NCBI GenBank assembly: GCA_021801945.1
Contig: JAKABE010000182.1
Coordinates: 1 to 6,805 of the forward strand
DNA from: Acidobacteriota bacterium
GTDB taxonomy: Bacteria; Acidobacteriota; Terriglobia; Terriglobales; Acidobacteriaceae
Direction of reading: 5' to 3'
Length of the DNA: 6,805 nucleotides
Shown: positions 1 through 5,819 of the stretch, one piece after another
How positions within the stretch are numbered: position 1 is the stretch's first letter
Layout of the letters: each line of letters begins with the position of its first letter
Position numbers and translations under genes: made by a program
The notes under the pieces: generated by a model
The model's database searches: none
The model's input: the letters and a program-made list of their open reading frames with translations, nothing else
Told to the model about the DNA's origin: nothing

Positions 1-465
1 CTTCGCGAGCAGGCCAACCGGAAGTTGACCATTGCCAGCTTCATCACGCAACTGCCGCTGGAAACCAACACCGTGGATCTAGATCCCGAGGTGAAGGACG
101 CGTGGGGATTGCCCGCCATGCGCCTCACAACAACCAGTCATCCCGATGACAGGAAATGCATGGAGTTTTTCCGCACGCGGTCGCTGGAGATTCTGGAAGC
201 GGCAGGCGCGAAGACGGTGTGGGCGGAGCCAGTTTCCGACGCGCACGGAGGAGCGCACAGCCGCGGCACGTGCCGAATGGGCAACGATCCGAAAGCCTCG
301 GTCGTGGACCGATACCACCGCGCTCACGATGTTCCCAACCTGTTCATCGTGGACGGCAGCAGCTTGGTGACCGGCGGCCGCAATCATCCCACCTTAACGA
401 TCCAGGCGCTCGCGTTCCGCGCGGCCCATCACCTGGTGAACGCCGCAAAAGCCGGAAAGGTCTGA
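1..465 (+). CDS. GMC-family oxidoreductase, C-terminal part (5' end outside window)
   Basis: Flavin-dependent oxidoreductase of the glucose-methanol-choline family; members oxidise alcohols or sugars using FAD. The reading frame is open from base 1 (the TTG at base 25 is internal) and gives 154 residues, which correspond to the C-terminal substrate/FAD domain of a family usually over 500 residues. Seen directly: the block HSRGTCRMG followed by NDPKASVVD, then DVPNLFIVDGSS and NHPTLTIQALAFRAA. These are the hallmark C-terminal GMC motifs. The His of HSRGT (codon 256-258) matches the conserved catalytic His. The second active-site position just before PTLTI is His (codon 385-387), with Asn immediately before it. 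Substrate cannot be told from this part. In several bacterial groups such proteins work with a small gluconate-dehydrogenase-like partner, but none is visible here. It ends with TGA at 463-465 and converges on the efflux operon. Confidence 0.9.
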   Translation, partial: LREQANRKLTIASFITQLPLETNTVDLDPEVKDAWGLPAMRLTTTSHPDDRKCMEFFRTRSLEILEAAGAKTVWAEPVSDAHGGAHSRGTCRMGNDPKASVVDRYHRAHDVPNLFIVDGSSLVTGGRNHPTLTIQALAFRAAHHLVNAAKAGKV

Positions 466-519
466 AGCACGCGCAAAGCCGGGGCGCCCGGGGTTTGGGA
501 CAGCAAGGGCGGAGCCCCT
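466..519. terminator. Convergent intergenic gap with weak possible terminator hairpins
   Basis: These 54 bases separate two converging genes, so both transcripts should end here. On the plus strand CCGGG (479-483) and CCCGG (487-491) form a short stem with a 3-base loop, followed within a few bases by TTT. On the minus strand AAGGG and CCCTT (505-509 and 516-520, overlapping the pump stop codon) form another short stem, but with no T-run after it. Neither is a strong intrinsic terminator. Rho-dependent ending, or overlapping antisense 3' ends, is equally possible. Confidence 0.3.
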
Positions 520-3500
520 TCAGACCCGGACGTGCTCCGCTTCGGCCTCGGCGCCAATGTTGGATACGCCCCGCTTGAGCACCCGGCTGAGGATGACGTA
601 GAGAACCGGGATGAAGACCAGGTTGAGCACGGTGGAGAGCAGCATGCCGCCGACGATCGTGGTGCCGACGGAACGGCGGCCGAGGGATCCGGAGCCGGTA
701 GCAAACACCAGCGGCAGAACGCCGAGGATGAAGGCGAACGAAGTCATGAGGATGGGGCGCAGGCGCAGCTCCGCGGCCTCGATGGCGGCTTCGGTGATGG
801 AGCGGCCCTTGCGGCGCAACTGCTCGGCGAATTCGACGATCAGAATCGAGTTCTTGGCCGCGAGGCCGATCAGCATCACCAGACCGATCTGGCAGTAGAC
901 GTCGTTGGAAAGTCCGCGCCACCAGACCAGGCCAAGCGCGCCGAGCACGGCCATGGGCACGGCGAGCAGGATGATGAAGGGCAGCGCAAAGCTCTCGTAT
1001 TGCGCCGAGAGCGTCAGGTACACCACCACGATGCCGAGGCTGAAGATGATCAGCGCCTTGCCGGCGGACTCGATTTCGTCCAGGGTAAGGCCGGTCCACT
1101 GGTAGGTCATGCCCGGCATCATGTACTGCCTCGTCAGTTGATCCATGGCGGTGAGCGCCTGGCCGGAACTGTAGCCGGGACCGGCGGAACCGTCGATTTC
1201 AACGGAGCGGAAGAGGTTGTAGTGGCTGATGACGGGAGGACCGGCGCTCTGTTGCACGGTGATGAGATTGTCGAGCGGGACCATCTGGCCGGAGTCGGAG
1301 CGCACATAAAAGCTGTGCAGGTCGCTGGCGCGCATGCGGAAGGGCTGATCGGCCTGGACGAAGACGCGATAGGTGCGGTTATTGAAATCGAAGTCGTTGA
1401 CGTACTCCGAGCCCATCAGCACGTTGATGGTGGAGGCAATCTGGGTGATAGGAACGCCCAGGACCTTGGCCTTGTTGCGATCGATAGCGACCAGCAACTG
1501 CGGATCGTTGGCCGAAAAGGTGGTGATAAGGCCGGAGAGATCCTTGTGCGTCTGACTACCGCTTACGATCTGGTGTGCAACGCGATCGAGGTCGGAGAGT
1601 GTGTTGCTGCCGCTGTCCTGAAGCTCGAACTGGAAGCCGCCGAAGCTGCCCACGCCCTGGACGGCGGGAGGTTGCACCGCGGCCACCAGGCCGCCGTTGG
1701 GCATGAACATCAGTTGCTGCAGACGGGGCGAGATGTCGGCGATGATCTGAGCCGCGCTTTCGGTGGTACGCTCCTGCCCGGGCGGGGGCGAGGTGTTGAC
1801 ATACATCATGCCCTGGTTGGCAGCGCTGCCGGACCTGCTGAAGCCGATGATGGAAAACAGGCCGTGGACATTGGGATTGGAGCCGATAATGGCCGCGCCG
1901 CGGTCGGCAAGCGCGGTGGTGTAGGCGATCGATGACCCGGGCGGCGCCTGCACGATCACGATGAAGTATCCCTGGTCTTCCTGGGGAATAAAGCCGGAGG
2001 GTACGCGGTTGTAAACCCAGACAGTAGCGCCCAGGCCGACAAAAAAGAGGACGAGGAGCAGATAGCGCACCTGCAGCGCGAAGTGGATGATGCGGGCGTA
2101 GGTGCTGGCCATCCAGTCGATGAACCGGTCGGCGCCGTGAACGAATCCGGCGAAAACCCGCGAAAGCGGCCGGATGTGCAGAAAATCGAGCTGGTGCGGC
2201 CGCGCCTCTTCGCCGCGCAGAAACAGCGCCGAAAGCGCCGGAGACAGGGTGAGGGCATTGAAGGCGGAAATGGCGATGGAGAAAGCAATGGTGAGCGAGA
2301 ACTGGCGATAGAGGATGCCGGTTGTGCCGGGGAAGAACGAGACGGGCACAAAGACGGCGATCAGGACCAGCGAGGTGGCGATAACGGCGCTGGTGACCTC
2401 GCGCATGGCCCGCGAGGTGGCCAGGTGCGGATCCGAGTGCTCCATGTGGATGTGGCGCTGCACGTTTTCAATCACCACGATGGCGTCGTCCACCACCAGG
2501 CCTGTGGCCAGCGTGATGCCGAACAGCGTGAGTGAGTTGATGGAGAAGCCAAAGACCTCAATGAAGGCGAAGGTTCCGATGAGCGATACCGGAATGGTGA
2601 CGGCGGGGATGATGGTGGCGCGCCAGTCGAGCAAAAAGAGGAAGATGACGGCAATGACGATGACGACCGCCTCACCGAGCGTGACCAGCACCTCGTGGAT
2701 GGATTGGCCGACCGCGGTGGTGGAGTCGAAGGCGATGGCGTACTCAAGGCCGGGCGGGAAGCTCTTGGAGAGCTGGACCAGCGCTGCCTTGGCGCGGCGA
2801 TCGACGTCGAGCGCATTGGCGTTGGAGAGCTGCTCGACGCCGATGCCGACGGCCTGGTGGCCAGAATACTCGAGGGCGGAGCTATAGTCCTCGGCACCCA
2901 CATCGGCGTGGCCTACGTCCTTGAGGAGAACCAGCCCGCTGGGCGAGTTCTTGACGACGATGTTGTCGAACTGCTCCGGGCTGTTGAGGCGGCCGGTGAC
3001 GCGCACCGGGATCTGGAAGGACTGGTTGGAGTCGGCGGGCGGTTCTCCGATTTGGCCGCCGGGAATCTCGACATTCTGCTCCTCCAGAGCTGCGACGACG
3101 TCCGCGGCGGTGAGGCCGTGCGCTGCCATGCGAACCGGGTCAAGCCATACGCGCATGGCGTATTTGCGTTCGCCGAAGATCATGACGTCGCCCACGCCGG
3201 GCACGCGCTTCAACGCGTCTTTGACGTAGATGTCCAGGTAGTTGGAGATGAACTCGCTGGAGTAGCGGCCGTCGCGGGAGAAAAAGCCGGCGCCAAAGAC
3301 GAAGTTGAAGTTGGACTTGACAACGGTGATGCCGGTGGCATTGACCTCGCCGGGCAAACGCCCCTGCACGCTGGCGACCCGGTTCTGCACGTCAACCGCA
3401 GCTACATCGAGGTCGTAGCCGGTATCGAAAGTGACGGTGATCTGGCTGACGCCGCTGTTGGTGCTGGCCGAACTGATGTAGCGCATTCCCTCGACGCCGT

Positions 3501-3711
3501 TGATGGACTCTTCAAGAGGGATGGTGACGGCCTTTTCGACAGTTTCCGCGTCGGCGCCGATGTAGGAGGCGGAGACCATGACCGTGGGAGGCGCCAGCGT
3601 GGGATACATGGCCACGGGAAGATTGGGAATGCACACTGCGCCAGAAAGGATAATGAGCAGTGCGCATACCGTGGCAAAGACGGGCCGGCGGATAAAGAAA
3701 TCGACGAACAA
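520..3711 (-). CDS. RND multidrug efflux pump, inner-membrane subunit (HAE1/AcrB-like)
   Basis: Proton-driven inner-membrane pump of the resistance-nodulation-division superfamily, hydrophobe/amphiphile efflux type. It should work as a trimer with the adaptor encoded just upstream and an outer-membrane channel. Its 1063 residues equal a full-length family member. It opens with the classic FVDFFIRRPVFA and TM1 (about 10-30), then a first large periplasmic loop (about 31-340) and TM2-TM6 (about 343-497). TM7 follows (about 548-568), then a second loop (about 569-880) and TM8-TM12 (about 882-1043). The proton-relay residues look intact: Asp408-Asp409 in GLVVDDAIVVIEN (TM4) and Lys953 in GLAAKNSILIVEF (TM10). 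Arg983 and Thr990 around RPILMTS (TM11) are the probable relay partners. The block GFSRSGSAANQGMMYV (about 623-638) lies where AcrB has its switch loop. The start is TTG at 3711; the next in-frame codon upstream worth noting is a stop at 3742-3744, and no ATG or GTG lies between. The substrate range cannot be read from sequence. Confidence 0.96.
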   Translation of the reverse strand: MFVDFFIRRPVFATVCALLIILSGAVCIPNLPVAMYPTLAPPTVMVSASYIGADAETVEKAVTIPLEESINGVEGMRYISSASTNSGVSQITVTFDTGYDLDVAAVDVQNRVASVQGRLPGEVNATGITVVKSNFNFVFGAGFFSRDGRYSSEFISNYLDIYVKDALKRVPGVGDVMIFGERKYAMRVWLDPVRMAAHGLTAADVVAALEEQNVEIPGGQIGEPPADSNQSFQIPVRVTGRLNSPEQFDNIVVKNSPSGLVLLKDVGHADVGAEDYSSALEYSGHQAVGIGVEQLSNANALDVDRRAKAALVQLSKSFPPGLEYAIAFDSTTAVGQSIHEVLVTLGEAVVIVIAVIFLFLLDWRATIIPAVTIPVSLIGTFAFIEVFGFSINSLTLFGITLATGLVVDDAIVVIENVQRHIHMEHSDPHLATSRAMREVTSAVIATSLVLIAVFVPVSFFPGTTGILYRQFSLTIAFSIAISAFNALTLSPALSALFLRGEEARPHQLDFLHIRPLSRVFAGFVHGADRFIDWMASTYARIIHFALQVRYLLLVLFFVGLGATVWVYNRVPSGFIPQEDQGYFIVIVQAPPGSSIAYTTALADRGAAIIGSNPNVHGLFSIIGFSRSGSAANQGMMYVNTSPPPGQERTTESAAQIIADISPRLQQLMFMPNGGLVAAVQPPAVQGVGSFGGFQFELQDSGSNTLSDLDRVAHQIVSGSQTHKDLSGLITTFSANDPQLLVAIDRNKAKVLGVPITQIASTINVLMGSEYVNDFDFNNRTYRVFVQADQPFRMRASDLHSFYVRSDSGQMVPLDNLITVQQSAGPPVISHYNLFRSVEIDGSAGPGYSSGQALTAMDQLTRQYMMPGMTYQWTGLTLDEIESAGKALIIFSLGIVVVYLTLSAQYESFALPFIILLAVPMAVLGALGLVWWRGLSNDVYCQIGLVMLIGLAAKNSILIVEFAEQLRRKGRSITEAAIEAAELRLRPILMTSFAFILGVLPLVFATGSGSLGRRSVGTTIVGGMLLSTVLNLVFIPVLYVILSRVLKRGVSNIGAEAEAEHVRV

Positions 3712-3717
3712 GGTAGG

Positions 3718-3727
3718 CTCTCTTTCC
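3718..3727 (-). promoter_or_regulatory. Ribosome binding site for the RND pump (decides a TTG start)
   Basis: The minus strand reads GGAAAGAGAG, then six bases, then TTG at 3711-3709. No ATG or GTG is available in frame between the upstream stop (3742-3744) and the conserved FVDFFIRRP start of the protein. The purine-rich site at proper spacing therefore supports TTG initiation, which normally lowers translation relative to ATG. Confidence 0.6.
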
Positions 3728-3735
3728 GTTGTGGC

Positions 3736-3760
3736 GCGCCCTCAAGCTGGCTGAGGGCGC
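3736..3760 (-). promoter_or_regulatory. Intercistronic hairpin between adaptor and pump genes
   Basis: GCGCCCTCA (3736-3744) and TGAGGGCGC (3752-3760) are perfect 9-base inverted repeats around a 7-base loop. They lie in the 68-base gap after the adaptor stop (3780-3782) and before the pump Shine-Dalgarno. A second smaller stem, CCGCC/GGCGG (3760-3764 and 3772-3776), abuts it on the adaptor side. No T-run follows on the minus strand, so this is not a standard intrinsic terminator. It more likely stabilises mRNA, marks a processing site, or sets the adaptor:pump ratio. The role is inferred; the structure is seen. Confidence 0.55.
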
Positions 3761-3779
3761 CGCCTGAATTCGGCGGAAT

Positions 3780-4877
3780 TTAACTGCCCATCGGCACGAC
3801 CGGCATGTTGTTCACAAGGAATTGGGTTCCCGAGACGATGACTCGCTCGCCGGTGGTCAGTCCCGAGGAGATCGAGTAGGAATTCCCCACGGTTTCCCCA
3901 AGTGAAACCGGCAACTCGCGCGCGAAATAATGTCCGTTCTGCTGCTGAGCGACGAAGACGAAGCTCTGTCCGCCCTGGTGAGTGACGGCGAGCACTGGAA
4001 CAACTGGCATGGGCCGGGTGCTCCAGATGACGGTGGCCGTGACCATTTGCGCATTCCGCAGAATCTGGGGTGAGGAATGCACCGGAGCCTTGACCAGTAT
4101 GGCTTGCAGATTGCTGTCCACCTGGGGCGAGATGAAATCGATGCTGGTGCGCTCCAGCAGTTTGCCGGAGTTGTCCGCGAGTTCGACGACCAGGCCGGGA
4201 CGCACATCCGCGGCGCGCTCGGCGGGAATATAGATGTACGCCTCGAGATCGCGGTTTTCGTCCACGGTGGTGAGCATGGTGGAGGTGGTGACGTAGTCGC
4301 CGACGTGTACCGGGATGTCGCCCACCACGCCGTCGTAGGGGGCCCGGACGGTGTAGTAATCCAGCAATTGCTGCGAGGCTTTCCGGGTTTGCACCGCGGA
4401 TTCGTAATCGGCCTTGGCGTTCTGGAAGGCCTGCTCTTCCTGTTGCAAGGCCTGGCGGCTGATGATGCCGGATTGAAAGAGCTTGCGCTGGCGGTCGATT
4501 TCGAGCTGGTTGTAATCGTAGAGCGCCTTTTTCTGGCGCTCCGTGGCAAGCTGCGAGTCCACCATGGCCTGCTGCTGGCGGGGGTCGATTTCCATGAGAG
4601 TCTGGCCGGCGTGAACCAGGTCGCCGGAGTGGACCAGGATCTGGGTGAGGTTTCCGCTAACCTGTGGCTGAATGGTGGCGGAACGGCGCGACTTGATGGT
4701 GGAGACGTATTGGCTGGTTTGCGGCACCGGGGCCAAGGAGACGGTGACGGTCTGCACGGGCAGCCCCTGCATCGCCGGCCGGGCCGGAGCCGGCGCCTTC
4801 TTCTGGCAGCCAGCCGACCATGCGGCCAGGAAAACACACCCAATCAGTTGTATCCGGTTGCGAGTACGCTTCTTCAC
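3780..4877 (-). CDS. RND efflux periplasmic adaptor (membrane fusion) lipoprotein
   Basis: Periplasmic adaptor of the AcrA/MexA kind. It bridges the inner-membrane pump to an outer-membrane channel. With a GTG start at 4877 it has 365 residues, normal for the family. The N-terminus KKRTRNR is followed by a hydrophobic stretch (about 9-23) and SAGC, so Cys24 is the likely lipidated residue; the -3 position is Ser instead of the usual Leu/Val/Ile. The two halves of the lipoyl domain are visible: VSGNLTQILVHSGDLVHAGQ (73-92) and VRAPYDGVVGDIPVHVGDYV (177-196). They flank a Gln/Lys-rich alpha-hairpin (about 100-172). A beta-barrel (about 206-290) and a membrane-proximal domain ending GLTTGERVIVSG (339-350) follow. 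GTG was chosen over an in-frame start at 4955 because AAGGAAG lies six bases before it, and because it puts the positive n-region directly at the start. It is the first gene of the operon, 68 bases ahead of the pump. Confidence 0.94.
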   Translation of the reverse strand: MKKRTRNRIQLIGCVFLAAWSAGCQKKAPAPARPAMQGLPVQTVTVSLAPVPQTSQYVSTIKSRRSATIQPQVSGNLTQILVHSGDLVHAGQTLMEIDPRQQQAMVDSQLATERQKKALYDYNQLEIDRQRKLFQSGIISRQALQQEEQAFQNAKADYESAVQTRKASQQLLDYYTVRAPYDGVVGDIPVHVGDYVTTSTMLTTVDENRDLEAYIYIPAERAADVRPGLVVELADNSGKLLERTSIDFISPQVDSNLQAILVKAPVHSSPQILRNAQMVTATVIWSTRPMPVVPVLAVTHQGGQSFVFVAQQQNGHYFARELPVSLGETVGNSYSISSGLTTGERVIVSGTQFLVNNMPVVPMGS

Positions 4878-4883
4878 TGCGAT

Positions 4884-4890
4884 CTTCCTT
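4884..4890 (-). promoter_or_regulatory. Ribosome binding site for the adaptor gene
   Basis: The minus strand reads AAGGAAG, then six bases, then GTG at 4877-4875. This is the best Shine-Dalgarno near the 5' end of the frame. It fixes the lipoprotein start 26 codons downstream of the longest possible start at 4955. Confidence 0.7.
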
Positions 4891-5046
4891 TTCAATACCG
4901 TGTGGCTGCCGATCTGCAAATCGCCCGGGAGAGCGGAACCGCTTGGCGCTCCCACTGGACCCGCGCTCGTCCGCCGCGGGGCAGGCTAGACTGCGCTTCA
5001 CGACTGGAAACTGCGGGTGGGGAGCGCCGCATCCCCGCTCCGCGTG

Positions 5047-5073
5047 CGTTGCCCGATAGCATCACGGGCAACG
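5047..5073. promoter_or_regulatory. Perfect 27-bp palindrome (possible operator or RNA hairpin)
   Basis: CGTTGCCCG (5047-5055) and CGGGCAACG (5065-5073) are exact inverted repeats separated by nine bases, starting 170 bases upstream of the adaptor start codon. A palindrome this long ahead of an RND operon suits a dimeric repressor of the TetR or MarR type. It could also fold as a 9-bp RNA stem in the leader. No T-run follows on either strand, so it is not an intrinsic terminator. The symmetry is seen; the function is inferred, and no regulator gene is in the window. Confidence 0.45.
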
Positions 5074-5218
5074 TCCAGTGGAACTTCCGCCGCGGCGTCC
5101 GGAGGTCCGGGAGCACATTCTCCAGATGTGGTCGGAGCGGTCCGAGGGCAGCCAATGACCAGCTCACGAATTCCGCCCCGGTTCAGATCGCCCCGGATTC
5201 TCGCCAGGCGCCGGCACG

Positions 5219-5246
5219 AAAAACCTGGCGCCCGAAATGCCAGGTT
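5219..5246 (-). terminator. Intrinsic-terminator-like hairpin in the operon leader
   Basis: Read on the minus strand, AACCTGGC (5246-5239), a 9-base loop and GCCAGGTT (5229-5222) form a perfect 8-bp stem that runs into five consecutive Ts (5223-5219). Three of those Ts lie beyond the stem. The other strand has no T-run after the stem, so it would act in the direction of the efflux operon. It lies about 340 bases upstream of the adaptor start. The short T-run leaves strength uncertain. Its 5' arm is shared with another stem, described separately. Confidence 0.5.
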
Positions 5247-5276
5247 CTCGACCGGATATTGCGAGGTACGAGAACC
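5243..5276 (-). promoter_or_regulatory. Competing (antiterminator-like) stem overlapping the terminator arm
   Basis: GGTTCTCG (5243-5250) and CGAGAACC (5269-5276) are exact inverted repeats, extended inward by ACC/GGT (5251-5253 and 5265-5267) past one bulged base. Bases 5243-5246 also belong to the terminator stem, so the two hairpins cannot both form fully. On the minus-strand RNA this stem would be made first, which is the order expected of an antiterminator or of a switch. The structure is visible; the switching role is inference. Confidence 0.35.
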
Positions 5277-5309
5277 CATGACGGCTGGCCTGCTTTGAGG
5301 ATAACGCAT

Positions 5310-5327
5310 ACGGCTTGTACGGCTTGG
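5310..5327. repeat. Tandem 9-bp direct repeat in the leader
   Basis: ACGGCTTGT (5310-5318) is followed directly by ACGGCTTGG (5319-5327), eight of nine bases identical. A related ACGGCTGG is at 5281-5288. Tandem half-sites of this kind can bind response regulators, but nothing else in the sequence proves it. Confidence 0.4.
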
Positions 5328-5423
5328 TCGCCGCCCCGGTTCCCTGGGGGCAATCGCATCAGGCTGTGGCCGCAAGGGGCGGGCGCGAGGTGCGGGGATG
5401 TCTTTCTGCGCGCTTCCAAGCTC

Positions 5424-5447
5424 AATAAGAGGGGCGCGATCCGCCCC
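5424..5447 (-). terminator. Possible terminator after the ATPase remnant
   Basis: On the minus strand GGGGCG (5447-5442), a 5-base loop and CGCCCC (5436-5431) form a GC-only 6-bp stem followed by TCTTATT (5430-5424). It begins 16 bases after the TGA of the ATPase remnant, the right place for that gene's original terminator. The tail is T-rich but interrupted, so strength is uncertain. Confidence 0.42.
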
Positions 5448-5463
5448 CAAAGCTCCTGAAAAT

Positions 5464-5784
5464 TCAGGAGATGCGGAGACGAGCGAAGACCGGTATCTTG
5501 AACAGGTCCAGCCGCGCACCGAAGACGATCGCAGCAGCAAACTCACCGGCGAGCACAGCGGTGGGCCATGGCGCCATGGCGATTCCCGTTAGCGCGAGCG
5601 TTGAGATGATAAGAACGTCGGCCACCGAAGATAGTACGAGCCAGATGCTTGGGCGTAATCCCCCAAGATGCTGACGCCCGCGAATGACGTATGTTGTCGC
5701 CTGGCTGCCAAACACAATGCCGACCACGCAGAGTGTCCGGTCCGATATGAGACCAGAGTCACCCGCCCTTGTGCGGGGGCCCAT
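5464..5784 (-). pseudogene. C-terminal remnant of a cation (probably proton) P-type ATPase
   Basis: The frame encodes 106 residues, of which roughly the last 90 read like the end of the final membrane domain of bacterial proton-efflux/cation P-type ATPases. There is a membrane helix with VFGSQATTYVIRGRQHL, then LRPSIWLVLSSVADVLIIST (a second helix), GIAMAPWP, and a last helix leading to LDLFKIPVFARLRIS at the terminus. Whole enzymes have roughly 800 or more residues with a phosphorylation DKTGT motif and nucleotide-binding domain; none of that is present. The frame is closed by TAA at 5785-5787 immediately before the only ATG (5784), no Shine-Dalgarno precedes it, and the first 15 or so residues do not look like the family. 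It is therefore a 5'-truncated remnant. The family call rests on recognised motifs, not a search; another P-type ATPase subtype is possible. Confidence 0.65.
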
Positions 5785-5819
5785 TTAGGGTCTCGTATAT
5801 TGTCGGATCATCCCCGGGG

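Larger units (their letters stand above)
4878..5463 (-). promoter_or_regulatory. Long non-coding leader / control region of the efflux operon
   Basis: These 586 bases lie between the ATPase remnant and the adaptor start. No open frame here has family-like protein sequence; the frames that span it are Arg/Pro/Ala-rich products of high GC. What it holds instead is dense symmetry: a perfect 9-9-9 palindrome (5047-5073), a nested set of competing stems (5202-5276), a 9-bp tandem repeat (5310-5327), a 12-bp direct repeat (5173-5184 and 5331-5342) and a terminator-like stem near the remnant (5424-5447). No convincing -35/-10 pair was found on the minus strand by eye. It may be a structured 5' leader, an operator region for a regulator encoded elsewhere, or decayed sequence. 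Confidence 0.5.

Noticed and set aside
532..1935. 467-codon plus-strand frame opposite the pump gene
   Set aside because: It is antisense to a clearly recognised RND pump, is rich in Gly, His, Asp and Glu runs typical of a high-GC shadow frame, and shows no family motif.
2695..3783. 362-codon plus-strand frame opposite the pump N-terminal half
   Set aside because: It lies almost wholly inside the pump gene on the other strand; composition and lack of motifs mark it as a shadow.
4878..4955. N-terminal extension of the adaptor from an in-frame start at 4955
   Set aside because: It would place 26 non-signal residues before the positive n-region of the lipoprotein signal; the GTG at 4877 has the Shine-Dalgarno.
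4077..5459. 460-codon plus-strand frame across the adaptor gene and leader
   Set aside because: The first half is antisense to the adaptor and the second half is Arg/Pro-rich with no domain; it would also run through all the leader palindromes.
4998..5546. 182-codon minus-strand frame in the leader region
   Set aside because: It overlaps the ATPase remnant's end in another frame, contains Arg/Pro/Ser-rich sequence without motifs, and lacks a good ribosome binding site. An internal ATG at 5279 could make a leader peptide, but no Shine-Dalgarno supports it.
5812..5819. CCCCGGGG palindrome just after the Abi-alpha stop as a terminator
   Set aside because: It has no loop and no T-run on the minus strand, so it does not make a credible intrinsic terminator.
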